DNA of 64,000 nt, taken from a bacterium. GTDB lineage: Bacteria > Desulfobacterota > Binatia > HRBIN30 > CADEER01. Positions within the stretch are counted from its first letter, which is position 1. Each line of letters opens with the position of its first letter. Below the pieces are notes generated by a model. It was given only the letters and a program-made list of their open reading frames with translations, ran no database searches and was not told where the DNA came from. Location: the NCBI GenBank assembly GCA_030430165.1, contig JAUIGL010000004.1:62001-126000 (forward strand), written 5' to 3'. Positions 19,224 to 27,489 of this stretch are shown here, piece after piece. The position numbers were made by a program, and so were the translations under genes.

Positions 19224-21221
19224 ATGATACGGGATCGAAAGTACAGGGTAGCGATGGTGGCGGCGTGTCCGTTCCCGAGTCTGCGCGGATCGCAAGCGTT
19301 GATCCGCGAGCTCTCGGAGTCGCTTGCCGGGGCAGGGCACGAAGTACACGTCGTGACCTATCCGTCGGCGCAGCACATGGCGCCGGTCGAACGCATCTCG
19401 ATCCACCGAACCCGCAGGATTCCGCTGACCAGCAATACCCCGCCGGCCGTCGGCTGGCAGAAAGTGGTGCTCGACGTGCTGCTGATCTGGACCCTGCTCC
19501 GGGTCTGCCGCCGGCACGAGATCGACATCATTCACGCGCACAACGTCGAGGCGCCGATTGCGGGTTTCGTGGTGCGGGCGATTACCGGAATCCCGGTGGT
19601 CTACCACGCCCACAACGCCATGCTCGACGAGCTCCCATTCTATTTCCGCAGGCCGTTCGCCAAACGCCTGGCGCGCGCCTTCGGCCGCCTGCTCGACGAT
19701 CGCCTGCCGGGGTGGGCGGACTACTCGGTCGCCCTCTCGTCTCGTTTGGGCGCGTACATGGCGGTGCGCGGCGCCGCCGACAAGGTCGCGGTGGTTCCGC
19801 CGGCGGTTTCGGCCGGGTCGAGCCGCGCTGCGGCGCGCCCGCGGCGACCGTACGGAGCCGGACCGCGCGTGGTGTACGCCGGCAACCTCGATCACTATCA
19901 GAGTCTGCAGTGTCTGCTCGAAGCGTTCGACCGGATCTGTGCCGCCGAGCCGCGCGCGCGGCTGGTGATGGTGTTGCACGGAACCGGCTCCGCCGACCTG
20001 GCGCGCCGGGTCGGCCGCCTCGCCGACGTGCCCGGGGTTTCGGTTCGCATCGCGCGCACCTTCGGCGCCGCCGCCCGCGAGTTGCGCCGCGCCGACGCTC
20101 TCGTCTGTCCGCGGACGTCGTGGTCGGGCTTTCCGGTGAAGGTTCTCAATTACATGGCGGCGGGACGGCCGGTGGTCCAGGCGCGCTCCAGCGCGCACGC
20201 GATCGAGCACATGCGCAGCGGGTTGGTCTATGACGATGGCGATCCGGCGGCCCTCGCCAAGGCGGTGCTGACCCTGGCTCGCAACCCCGAGCTCGGCGAC
20301 CGTTTGGCGACCGCGGCGCGCGAGCGACTGGCGCGCCAGTACTCGTGGGCTGTGGTCATGCCAAAAATCGTGGAAATATACGGAAAAATTGCGAAAAAAG
20401 AAGATTTCGGTAGGCGCAGAAAAAACGAGACTCTTGTTTTCGGAGACGATAGGATGAATTCGATGCCGAAGAATTTCACACGGCAATTGGCCGCTCCGGA
20501 GGTGGCCGGACGTCGTCGCGCGGCGATCCCGTTACTCGCAAGTCTACTTGCAGTAACGGTTTTTTCTGCATGCGCGCCGCGCGAGCCGGCTCCCGCTCCA
20601 CTGCCGCCGATCGCCGCCCCGGCGCTGCCGGGAACCATGCAGGATCTGGCGAATTACCGGATTCAGCCAGGCGACCAGCTGCGGGTGAAATTTCTCTATC
20701 ACCCGGAGCTCGACGTGAAGGTGCCGGTGGCACCGGACGGCAACCTCAACATCCCGAGCGTCGGCGAGGTCGAGGCCGAAGGCAAGACGTCGGCCGAAGT
20801 GGCTGCCGAGGTCGAAAAGATCTCGGGAGAGATGCTGCGCGACCCCGAGGTCACGGTGATCGTCGCCGAGTTCGGTGAGCGCATCGTCTACGTCGGCGGC
20901 GAGGTACGCTTGCCCGGACCGGTTCGCTACCGCGAGGGCATGACCCCGCTGCAGGCGATTCTCGACCGCGGCGGTTTCACCGAGGTTGCGCGCACCGACA
21001 GTGTTCTTCACCTCAGCCCAAACGGCGCGTCGTACGACGCGCGGCGGCTCGACTATACGACCAACGTCAACCAGTTCGATCCGGAGCAGGCCACCTTGGG
21101 GGTCTACGACGTGATCTACGTCCCGCGAACCTTTATCGGCGACGCCAATGCCTTCGTCCGCTTGTACATCCGAGGCCTGATGCCGACGATGCCGCGTGTT
21201 GGCATTGGCTTTTCGCCGTGA
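19224..21221 (+). CDS. Fused open frame: GT4 glycosyltransferase joined to Wza-type export lipoprotein (665 aa)
   Basis: From ATG 19224 (MIRDRKYRVAMVAACPFP) the first 395 residues are a GT4/GT-B glycosyltransferase: Gly-rich donor loop PSLRGSQALIREL, the HAHNVEAPIAGF segment and a C-terminal SGFPVKVLNYMAAGRPVV motif typical of nucleotide-sugar binding. The frame then runs on without a stop through four A5-A6 runs (about 20363-20425) into a complete outer-membrane export lipoprotein with its own start, ribosome site and signal peptide (annotated separately from 20454). A cytoplasmic enzyme fused ahead of a lipobox makes no biological sense. Removing one A from the run at 20394-20399 would stop the GT at 20455-20457 in an ATGA overlap with the exporter. 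I therefore suspect a frameshift or a phase-variable tract. The GT call is good; the fusion is doubtful. Confidence 0.75.
   Translation: MIRDRKYRVAMVAACPFPSLRGSQALIRELSESLAGAGHEVHVVTYPSAQHMAPVERISIHRTRRIPLTSNTPPAVGWQKVVLDVLLIWTLLRVCRRHEIDIIHAHNVEAPIAGFVVRAITGIPVVYHAHNAMLDELPFYFRRPFAKRLARAFGRLLDDRLPGWADYSVALSSRLGAYMAVRGAADKVAVVPPAVSAGSSRAAARPRRPYGAGPRVVYAGNLDHYQSLQCLLEAFDRICAAEPRARLVMVLHGTGSADLARRVGRLADVPGVSVRIARTFGAAARELRRADALVCPRTSWSGFPVKVLNYMAAGRPVVQARSSAHAIEHMRSGLVYDDGDPAALAKAVLTLARNPELGDRLATAARERLARQYSWAVVMPKIVEIYGKIAKKEDFGRRRKNETLVFGDDRMNSMPKNFTRQLAAPEVAGRRRAAIPLLASLLAVTVFSACAPREPAPAPLPPIAAPALPGTMQDLANYRIQPGDQLRVKFLYHPELDVKVPVAPDGNLNIPSVGEVEAEGKTSAEVAAEVEKISGEMLRDPEVTVIVAEFGERIVYVGGEVRLPGPVRYREGMTPLQAILDRGGFTEVARTDSVLHLSPNGASYDARRLDYTTNVNQFDPEQATLGVYDVIYVPRTFIGDANAFVRLYIRGLMPTMPRVGIGFSP
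20454..21221 (+). CDS. Wza-type polysaccharide export outer-membrane lipoprotein (255 aa, internal start)
   Basis: ATG 20454 has GGAG eight bases upstream. The product has a basic N-terminus, a hydrophobic stretch (PLLASLLAVTVFSAC) ending in a lipobox with Cys at about residue 42, a Pro-rich linker, then a polysaccharide-export domain (YRIQPGDQLRVKFLYHPELD, VPVAPDGNLNIPSVGEV) and a SLBB domain (VYVGGEVRLPGPVRYREGMTPLQAILDRGGF). It would form the outer-membrane channel for the exopolysaccharide, working with the Wzz-type protein that begins 24 bases downstream. In this sequence it is in frame with the upstream glycosyltransferase; independent translation from this start is the more plausible reading. 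Confidence 0.85.
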   Translation: MNSMPKNFTRQLAAPEVAGRRRAAIPLLASLLAVTVFSACAPREPAPAPLPPIAAPALPGTMQDLANYRIQPGDQLRVKFLYHPELDVKVPVAPDGNLNIPSVGEVEAEGKTSAEVAAEVEKISGEMLRDPEVTVIVAEFGERIVYVGGEVRLPGPVRYREGMTPLQAILDRGGFTEVARTDSVLHLSPNGASYDARRLDYTTNVNQFDPEQATLGVYDVIYVPRTFIGDANAFVRLYIRGLMPTMPRVGIGFSP

Positions 21222-21245
21222 TTCCAGAGAGATAAGAGTCGAGAC

Positions 21246-23015
21246 ATGGCAGTTTACGGAGTCCACGTTAAGTCGGGCGGACGGCGCCAAACGCAGCCGA
21301 ACGGCCGCACTGGTCAGACCGGTGGCCGCACCGGGCATACGCCCGTGTTCGGCGAGCAGCACGGTGGCAACGGCTATTCGCTCTCCTACGAGGGGAACGG
21401 GAACGATCCGCATTCGCCGAACGGGCCGGGCAACGGTTACGGGAACGGCTACGGCAACGGTTACGGCAACGGCTATGGCGGTGGCAACGGCTACGGCGGC
21501 AATGGCTACGGCGGAGGCGGCGGCAGCGGTGACGGCGGCGGCGGCGCGCTGATCCGCAACGCCAGCGCCAAGGAGCAGATCTACGAGATCCTCCACGTCA
21601 TCTTCAAACGCTGGCGTTGGATCGCGGTGCTGTTCTTCCTGGTAGCGGTGCCCGGCATCGTGCTGACCGCGCTCGAGGGCAAGCGGTTCGCCGCCAAGGC
21701 CAAGGTGATGATCGTCAGCGAGCGTGCCGACGCGACGATCCAACCGACCGACGAAGACAGCCTGGCCCTGATCAAGCTCAACGAGTCGATCGTCAACTCG
21801 GAAGTGCACGTCCTGCGCAGCTTCGACCTGATGAAGCGGGTCGCGACCCAGCTGGAAGTCGCGCGCGCCGGCGGTGACATCATCGGCATCGCCAACGCGG
21901 CGACGGCCGACATCGACATCGGCAAGCGGGCGAAGCGGATCGCCAGCCGGCTGAAAGTGACGCCGATCCGGAACTCGAACGTCATCGAGCTCCGCTTCGA
22001 TTCGGGTGATGCCGACGAAGCCACCAAGATCGTCGATCGCGTGATCGACGAGTACCTCGCCTACACCGCTGAAGTGCACGGTGAGCGGGGCGAGCTGGCA
22101 CAGTTCTACAACGACCAGTCGCGCGAGGCCGAGCGCCGTTTGCTCGACGCCGAGAATCGGCTGAGCGACTTTGCGTATCGCAACGGAGTGGTCGCACCCG
22201 GCGCCGAGATCGAGGCCAATGTCGACGGCTTCCACAAGATCAAGGAGCAGCTGCGCGCCAAGGCGTCGTCGATGGTCGCCACCGAGGCGAGACTACAGGC
22301 GATTCGCGAGCAGCTCGCCGAGCAGCCGTCGGTGATCAAGCGCAGCCAGCAGGTCGAAGTGAGTCCGATCGTGCGCCAGCTCCGCCTGCACCTGGTCGAG
22401 CGCGAAGTCGATCGCGTCTCGCTGTTGAGCAAGTACACCGAAGGGCACCGCTACGTGCGTGACAACGCCGTCGAGATCGCCGAGCTGCGCAGCCAGCTCG
22501 ACGAGGCCAACGCAACCGAGCCGACCGAAGTCACGATGGAGGTCTTCACCGCGAACCCGGTGTACGAAGCTCGGCTGACCAAGCTGCTCGATCTGGAAGC
22601 AAAGCTGCGCGAGGAGCGAGCCCAGAAGCTGTTGCTCGAGGAAGAGCTCGAGATGGGGCAGCGTCGCCTGATCGGTCTCAAGCAGGATGGCGTCGAATTC
22701 GAGCGCCTCGAGCGAGACGTCGAGCGCTTGCGCGCAGCGACCGCTCTGTACGCGCGTCGCGCCCAGGAGGCGGAGATTCAGGATGCGATGGACCAGGCGC
22801 GGTTGGTCAACGTGCACGTGGTCGAGCGTCCCGGCAAGCCGCTCAAGGAGATCGACAACAAGCGGGCGCCGATCATGCTGGCCCTGATCTCGGCGCTGGC
22901 GGTCAGCCTCGGCGGCGTGTTCGGGATCGAGTACATGAACCGGACGCTGCGTTTCGAGCGCGAAGTCGAACGCTACCTCGGCATCCCGGTTCTCGGCGCG
23001 GTCAAGGAATCCTGA
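21246..23015 (+). CDS. Wzz-type polysaccharide chain-length/co-polymerase protein (589 aa)
   Basis: Inner-membrane polysaccharide co-polymerase. After an unusual 110-residue N-terminal extension rich in Gly, Asn and Tyr comes the first membrane helix (WIAVLFFLVAVPGIVLTAL, about residues 125-143), a Wzz domain (AAKAKVMIV... through about residue 280), a long coiled-coil periplasmic region (about 280-530) and the final membrane helix (IMLALISALAVSLGGVFGI) preceded by the Pro-containing ERPGKPLKE. There is no cytoplasmic kinase domain; the partner kinase-like protein is encoded at 25215. Together with the exporter upstream and the ligase/polymerase downstream this is the core of a Wzy-dependent pathway. 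The low-complexity head is absent from ordinary family members. Confidence 0.88.
   Translation: MAVYGVHVKSGGRRQTQPNGRTGQTGGRTGHTPVFGEQHGGNGYSLSYEGNGNDPHSPNGPGNGYGNGYGNGYGNGYGGGNGYGGNGYGGGGGSGDGGGGALIRNASAKEQIYEILHVIFKRWRWIAVLFFLVAVPGIVLTALEGKRFAAKAKVMIVSERADATIQPTDEDSLALIKLNESIVNSEVHVLRSFDLMKRVATQLEVARAGGDIIGIANAATADIDIGKRAKRIASRLKVTPIRNSNVIELRFDSGDADEATKIVDRVIDEYLAYTAEVHGERGELAQFYNDQSREAERRLLDAENRLSDFAYRNGVVAPGAEIEANVDGFHKIKEQLRAKASSMVATEARLQAIREQLAEQPSVIKRSQQVEVSPIVRQLRLHLVEREVDRVSLLSKYTEGHRYVRDNAVEIAELRSQLDEANATEPTEVTMEVFTANPVYEARLTKLLDLEAKLREERAQKLLLEEELEMGQRRLIGLKQDGVEFERLERDVERLRAATALYARRAQEAEIQDAMDQARLVNVHVVERPGKPLKEIDNKRAPIMLALISALAVSLGGVFGIEYMNRTLRFEREVERYLGIPVLGAVKES
21429..21509 (+). 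repeat. 12-base tandem repeat encoding Gly-Asn-Gly-Tyr units
   Basis: Near-identical units of GGCAACGGTTAC occur six times, four contiguous (21429-21476) and two spaced by extra Gly codons (21483-21494, 21498-21509). They encode (GNGY)n in the N-terminal cytoplasmic tail of the Wzz-type protein. Such a repeat can expand or contract by slippage without breaking the frame. Confidence 0.85.
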
Positions 23016-23040
23016 GCTTGCAAGCTCGCTGCGCTCGCAG
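23014..23040. repeat. Double hairpin element after the Wzz-type gene
   Basis: A 14-base perfect palindrome, GAGCTTGCAAGCTC, overlaps the Wzz stop codon and is followed directly by CTGCG/CGCAG around a two-base loop (23029-23040). No U-tract follows, so it is more like a REP-type or mRNA-stabilising element than an intrinsic terminator. The rest of 23041-23201 shows no gene or clear promoter. Confidence 0.4.
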
Positions 23041-23201
23041 GCACGGGCGAGGCATAGGCACAGGCAGGGCATGGTAGTCGCTGGCGCGACGACTCGTTGG
23101 AGCCGCTTTTCTCGGAGCGGATGATCCAGCGGTCGCCGGTGGGCGCGCCGGGCCGGATGAGGCCGCGCCGTCTCCGTCGCTGCGATTGCGCGTAGACTCT
23201 G

Positions 23202-25058
23202 ATGTGGTTGTCGCTTCTTCTCTTTGCCTGTGTTTGCGGGTTGCTCGGCGAGGGGCTCGAGGTCCTGCGGCTGCGCGCCGCGGGGATCGCGCTGCCGGCG
23301 ATCGGTCTGCGGCTGACTCTCGTCGCCGCCTATGCCGCGCTCGGCGCCGGCCTGTTTCTGGTCGCTGCCCTGTTCGGTGCTTCGCGCCGCTTGAAGGTCG
23401 CGGCCGCACTGTTCGCGGTCGCGGTTTTCGTTCCCTGGGCGAATTTCGAGCTGCTGCCGGCGGCGGGCAGCTTCAAGTCTATCTTCGGTAGCTTCGCGGT
23501 TGCCGCGCTTTCCGCCGCCGCGGGTTGGGTGGCGGCGAGTCTGCCGCGGGCGAGCGCTGCCGGTTGCGCGCTTTTGGCGCTCGCCGTCAACGCCGGCGGT
23601 GGTGCGGCCGCTCCGGTCGCCGATGACGGGGCTCGGGCGACCGGCAAACCGAACGTCCTCGTCATCTTGATCGATACGTTGCGCGCCGACCACCTCGGCG
23701 TCTACGGCTACCAGCGACCGACCAGCCCGCGCATCGACCAGCTCGCCCGGGAAGGGGTGGTGTTCGACCGCGCGGTGGCGCAGGCGACGTGGACCAAGCC
23801 GTCGGTGGCGTCGTTGTTTACCGGCCGCTACGTGCATCGCCACGGCGTGATCCGCAGCCGCGATACGCTTGCCGCCGATCTGCCGACGCTGGCGAGCACA
23901 CTCGATGCCGCGGGGTATCGCACGGCCGGCTTTTCGGCGAACCCCTGGATCACTCCGGAGTTCCGGTTCAGCCGCGGCTTCGACCACTACGAGAGCGGCC
24001 GCGCGATCGGGCCGCAGCTCACCAACCTCTACCGAACCATCCGGCGCGGCGAGCGATTCCTGAAGAAGGCGGGGGTGTCGCTGCCGATTGCCAATGCCGT
24101 GTTCCGCTGGGGTGGCCGCGGCAACACCGGAAACGCGGAGCGGGACGAGCAGCTCACCGATGCCGTGGTGAGTTGGCTCGGCACGGTCGGCGAGGCGCAG
24201 CCGTTCTTCGCCTACGTGCATTTGATCGGGCCGCACGATCCATACGATCCGCCGAAGGAGTTTGCCGACGCGTTTGCGAGATCGAGCGCACCGGCGCCGA
24301 GCCTTCCGCCACCGCGGGTGCAGACCGTGTTCGAGCGCGCCGAGCCGATGGAGGCGGCCGCACGCGAGCGCATGATCGATCAGTACGACGCCGCGATCGC
24401 TCATTCCGACTCTCTGGTCGGTCGGATCCTCGACCAGCTGGAGCGGCTTTCGCTGGCCGACGACACCCTGGTGATCGTGACCTCGGACCACGGCGAGGAG
24501 TTCTACGAGCACGGCAACTGGCGGCACGGCAACCAGCTCTACGACGAGGTGGTGCGGGTGCCGCTGATCGTAGTCGAGCCCGGGCGCCCGGCCGGCCGTC
24601 GCCAGGACCCGGCGATGTTGGTCGACGTCCTGCCGACCGTGCTCGGTCTGGTGGATTTGACGGATGACGCGACCCTCGCCGGTGTCGACGGAAGGGCACT
24701 CTTCCCGGCACCCGACGCGACCGATCAGCCGACCTTCTCCGAGCACTGGTGGTTCCTCGGCGGTACCTACGTCGCCCGTGCAGCCGAGCGTAAGGGGCTG
24801 AAATTGCAGAGCACGCAGGACGAAACCGGCGGGCGGGAGCGGGACGAGCTGTACGATTTGCGAGACGATCCGGCCGAGCGGCGGGACCTCCTCGAGCAGG
24901 GGCAGGCGCCGGCCGAGGACGTCGCGGCGCTGCGCGCCTTGCTGGCTGATTTTGCGGGTGACGACGCGCCGGCTTCGGGTGGCGAAGAGCTCGGTGAGAT
25001 GGACCCGGAGACGATCGAGCGGCTGCGCCGGCTCGGCTATCTGGGCGACGGGAAATGA
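23202..25058 (+). CDS. Second membrane sulfatase-like enzyme with Thr nucleophile (618 aa)
   Basis: Four or so N-terminal membrane helices (residues 1-140: LSLLLFACVCGLLGEGLEVL, LVAAYAALGAGLFLVAALFG and more) precede a sulfatase-fold domain (about 150-600). The first metal motif is PNVLVILIDTLRADHLGVYG; the catalytic region reads ATWTKPSVASLFTGRY with Thr198 at the sulfatase Cys/Ser position; VTSDHGEEFYEHGNWRHG is the distal metal site. As with the enzyme at 15743, formylglycine chemistry is excluded, so phosphate-ester hydrolysis or phospho-group transfer is more likely. The ATG has no evident ribosome site, and it follows a 186-base gap with a hairpin element. It shares the domain plan of the enzyme at 15743, so the two are probably related by duplication. 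Confidence 0.8.
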   Translation: MWLSLLLFACVCGLLGEGLEVLRLRAAGIALPAIGLRLTLVAAYAALGAGLFLVAALFGASRRLKVAAALFAVAVFVPWANFELLPAAGSFKSIFGSFAVAALSAAAGWVAASLPRASAAGCALLALAVNAGGGAAAPVADDGARATGKPNVLVILIDTLRADHLGVYGYQRPTSPRIDQLAREGVVFDRAVAQATWTKPSVASLFTGRYVHRHGVIRSRDTLAADLPTLASTLDAAGYRTAGFSANPWITPEFRFSRGFDHYESGRAIGPQLTNLYRTIRRGERFLKKAGVSLPIANAVFRWGGRGNTGNAERDEQLTDAVVSWLGTVGEAQPFFAYVHLIGPHDPYDPPKEFADAFARSSAPAPSLPPPRVQTVFERAEPMEAAARERMIDQYDAAIAHSDSLVGRILDQLERLSLADDTLVIVTSDHGEEFYEHGNWRHGNQLYDEVVRVPLIVVEPGRPAGRRQDPAMLVDVLPTVLGLVDLTDDATLAGVDGRALFPAPDATDQPTFSEHWWFLGGTYVARAAERKGLKLQSTQDETGGRERDELYDLRDDPAERRDLLEQGQAPAEDVAALRALLADFAGDDAPASGGEELGEMDPETIERLRRLGYLGDGK

Positions 25059-25214
25059 ATTGGTACGAGCGGTTGCGAAACGCCGTAAACATGTGATTCT
25101 AGGAACGTTCAACGATGGCGCATAGTCTGCGAAGATATCCGCGTTCGATCGGCTCCTCGGTGCTAGGGGACAGCGCTGAGCTGACCGGAGCCAGCTGAAG
25201 GCGGGGGGGAACCA

Positions 25215-25937
25215 GTGAGCAAGATCTACGACGCATTGAAGCGCGCGGAACGTGAGCGCGAAGTCGCGCGCGATCGCGATGTCGAGCCGAACGGACATCC
25301 GGTTGCGTACCAGCCGGCGACCGGCGACGAAGAAGACGACTACCGCCGATTGCGCGCGAGCCTTCTGTTCACGCCGAGCTATTCCGAAGTGCACACCATC
25401 GTCGTGACCGCGACTCGCCACAGCGAAGGAACCACGCGGGTGGCGGTCGGCTTGGCCAAAGCCTTGGCGTCGGAGGGTGACACGCGAGTTCTGTTGGCCG
25501 AGGCCAACATGCGTTCGCCTTCATTGGCGCGCACGCTGCCGCTCGCCGACGGACCGGGGCTGTCGAACTACCTGGCGGGCGAGGCGAGTCCGGAGACCCT
25601 GGTCAAGCGTCTCGGCGACGCCAATCTCTCGATCGTCACCGCCGGCGACCGACCGGAGGTGGTGGACTGCGAAGCGATCGTCACCGCGATCGCCGAGCTC
25701 ACGCCGAACTTCGACTTCGTCATCATCGATGCGCCGCCGGTCAATCGCTATGCCGACGTCAGCGTGCTCGGTCCGAAAGTCGACGGTGTCATCCTCGTCG
25801 TGCAGGCCGACGAGACGCCGGTGGTCGAAGCCGAGAACGCCAAGCGAACTCTCGATCGGGTCGGGGCGCGCATCTTCGGAGTCGTGCTCAATCGACAGAA
25901 GTCGTACGTACCGGCGACGCTGCAGGCGCTGCTCTGA
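25215..25937 (+). CDS. CpsD/CapB-type tyrosine-kinase-like protein with degraded nucleotide site (240 aa)
   Basis: The N-terminus MSKIYDALKRAERER is the classic start of the cytoplasmic BY-kinase partners of EPS co-polymerases, and the fold continues with FDFVIIDAPPV as Walker B. However, the Walker A loop near residue 70 reads TRHSEGTTRVA: the invariant Lys is missing. The second Walker A' motif reads VLLAEANMRSP instead of the usual VDADLRRP. The C-terminus ends YVPATLQALL with no tyrosine cluster. The protein therefore probably does not bind ATP normally or autophosphorylate and may serve as a structural partner of the Wzz-type protein at 21246. The GTG start has a GGGGG ribosome site; the 156 bases upstream hold no gene. 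Confidence 0.82.
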   Translation: MSKIYDALKRAEREREVARDRDVEPNGHPVAYQPATGDEEDDYRRLRASLLFTPSYSEVHTIVVTATRHSEGTTRVAVGLAKALASEGDTRVLLAEANMRSPSLARTLPLADGPGLSNYLAGEASPETLVKRLGDANLSIVTAGDRPEVVDCEAIVTAIAELTPNFDFVIIDAPPVNRYADVSVLGPKVDGVILVVQADETPVVEAENAKRTLDRVGARIFGVVLNRQKSYVPATLQALL

Positions 25938-25971
25938 GATTCGGTCCGACCTCTAGCGCGAAACGATAAAA

Positions 25972-27468
25972 ATGGCAGGTACCGCACTACGCAACCGCGG
26001 TGCCGAGCAGGGACCGACGACCTGGTTGCTGCCTGGTGCCGGTGTTCTCCTCGCCCTGGCGGCATCGATCGCCCTGGGTCCGAGCGGGATGCTCAGCGGC
26101 ATCATCGTCACCGCCGGCGTGATTGCGATCGGCGCGCGCCCGCAGCTGGGCGTTGCCACCATCCTGACGCTGTTGATGGTGCAGTACGGGTCGCGGCGCT
26201 ACTCGCGAACCGGAATCGCGTACTACATCGAAACCCTGATCCCGTCGGGTTCCGGTCTGCTGACGGTCAACAACGTCCTCGGAATCTTCCTCGCCCTGGT
26301 GCTGGCGTACCACCTGTACCGCGACAGCGATTGGGGCTTTCTGCGCAATCGCCAGGTCCAGTTGGTGCTGGCGATCACCGCGGTTCTGATCATCTCGGGC
26401 ACCTGGAACGCCGTCGACTACCGCGAGCAGGCCGATCTCGGGTTGCGGATTCGCGGGCAGGACCCGATGCGCTTGATGGTGTCGCGCGCGCTGTTCCTGG
26501 TTCTCTTCGCCTTCTTCATCCGGCGGCCCGCCGACATCCGGCTGATCGCCGGGATCTTCGTCGGCCTGGCTCTCCTCTCCGCCTGGAGTGGATCCTCCGC
26601 GGCATTGGTCGGAGGCGGCCGAAGCGAGGTCGCCGATTACCGCGGCGGCGGCTTGGCGGTGTTGCTGGAGGCGGCGCAAAACCCGAACCGGCTGGCGATG
26701 TTCGCCACCCTCGGCCTGATCTTCATCTGGCAGTACCTGCAGTCGCACCAAGCGATGCGCTATCGCTGGATCGCCTTTGCCGCCTCGCTGTTGATGGTGG
26801 TGACGGTCTTTCTGTCGGCCTCACGCGGCGGCGTGGTCGGCCTCGCGGTTGCCGTCGCCTTGATGTTCGGGCGCCGCCGTCAGGGAGCGCGCGGTCTCGT
26901 CTACGGTCTCGCCGCAGCGATCGTCGCCGGCATGCTGATCGCCCAGGTCGTGCCCCAGGAGAGTCTCGAGCGCCTCACCAACCTGCCGGGTCTGAGTGCC
27001 GAGGAGGACCTCGAGGGAAGTGGCTCGATCGAGCGCCGCGCCTACACCTACGGCATCGGGCTCGACATCTGGTCGCAAGCGCCTTTTCTCGGCGTCGGGC
27101 TCGGCAACTGGTCGTACACGCGTTTCCTGAGCGACCCGCTGCGCTCGGCGGCGGCGCCGCACAATGCCTATCTCAAAGCCCTCGCCGAAGGCGGGGTGGT
27201 GACGCTGTTGCTCTACATGGCTCTGTTCTACGTGACCTTGCGACAGCTCAATGCGATCATCGCGCACCGTGGGGCGATGGGCTGGGCGCAATCCGAGGGA
27301 ACCGATTGGATGATCCACGGAGTCCGCATCGGCATCCTCACCTTCATGGTCTTCTGTCTGTTCGCCGACCTTTTCGATCTGATTTTCTTCTACCTTCTCA
27401 TCGGTCTCGCGGCGTCTTTGATCCGGCGCTACTACTCGGGCGAGACGATGGCTGCGACACCCAACTAG
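25972..27468 (+). CDS. O-antigen ligase/polymerase family membrane protein (498 aa)
   Basis: Wzy/WaaL superfamily protein with about ten to twelve membrane helices (for example LLPGAGVLLALAASIALG and VQLVLAITAVLIISG). A large periplasmic loop follows the middle, and the signature near residue 395 reads APHNAYLKALAEGGVVTLLL, with the conserved His. These enzymes polymerise or transfer lipid-linked glycans in the periplasm. Because the locus encodes Wza- and Wzz-type proteins, a polymerase (Wzy) role is more likely than a lipid-A ligase role. It lies 34 bases after the kinase-like gene. No Wzx flippase is seen nearby, so the flippase must be encoded elsewhere. Confidence 0.85.
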   Translation: MAGTALRNRGAEQGPTTWLLPGAGVLLALAASIALGPSGMLSGIIVTAGVIAIGARPQLGVATILTLLMVQYGSRRYSRTGIAYYIETLIPSGSGLLTVNNVLGIFLALVLAYHLYRDSDWGFLRNRQVQLVLAITAVLIISGTWNAVDYREQADLGLRIRGQDPMRLMVSRALFLVLFAFFIRRPADIRLIAGIFVGLALLSAWSGSSAALVGGGRSEVADYRGGGLAVLLEAAQNPNRLAMFATLGLIFIWQYLQSHQAMRYRWIAFAASLLMVVTVFLSASRGGVVGLAVAVALMFGRRRQGARGLVYGLAAAIVAGMLIAQVVPQESLERLTNLPGLSAEEDLEGSGSIERRAYTYGIGLDIWSQAPFLGVGLGNWSYTRFLSDPLRSAAAPHNAYLKALAEGGVVTLLLYMALFYVTLRQLNAIIAHRGAMGWAQSEGTDWMIHGVRIGILTFMVFCLFADLFDLIFFYLLIGLAASLIRRYYSGETMAATPN

Positions 27469-27489
27469 AAGAGAGGCCCGGAATACGGG

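Noticed and set aside
25062-25082. Sigma-54-like TGG...TTGC sequence upstream of the kinase-like gene
   Set aside because: GG and GC are 11 bases apart instead of the required 10, so the -24/-12 geometry fails.
22293-25421. Very long antisense open frame (over 1000 codons) opposite the Wzz and sulfatase-like genes
   Set aside because: Low-complexity Arg/His/Val-rich product typical of antisense frames in GC-rich genes; the sense genes carry clear motifs.
25215-25937. Functional tyrosine kinase annotation
   Set aside because: The P-loop Lys and the tyrosine tail are absent, so the name is kept as kinase-like only.
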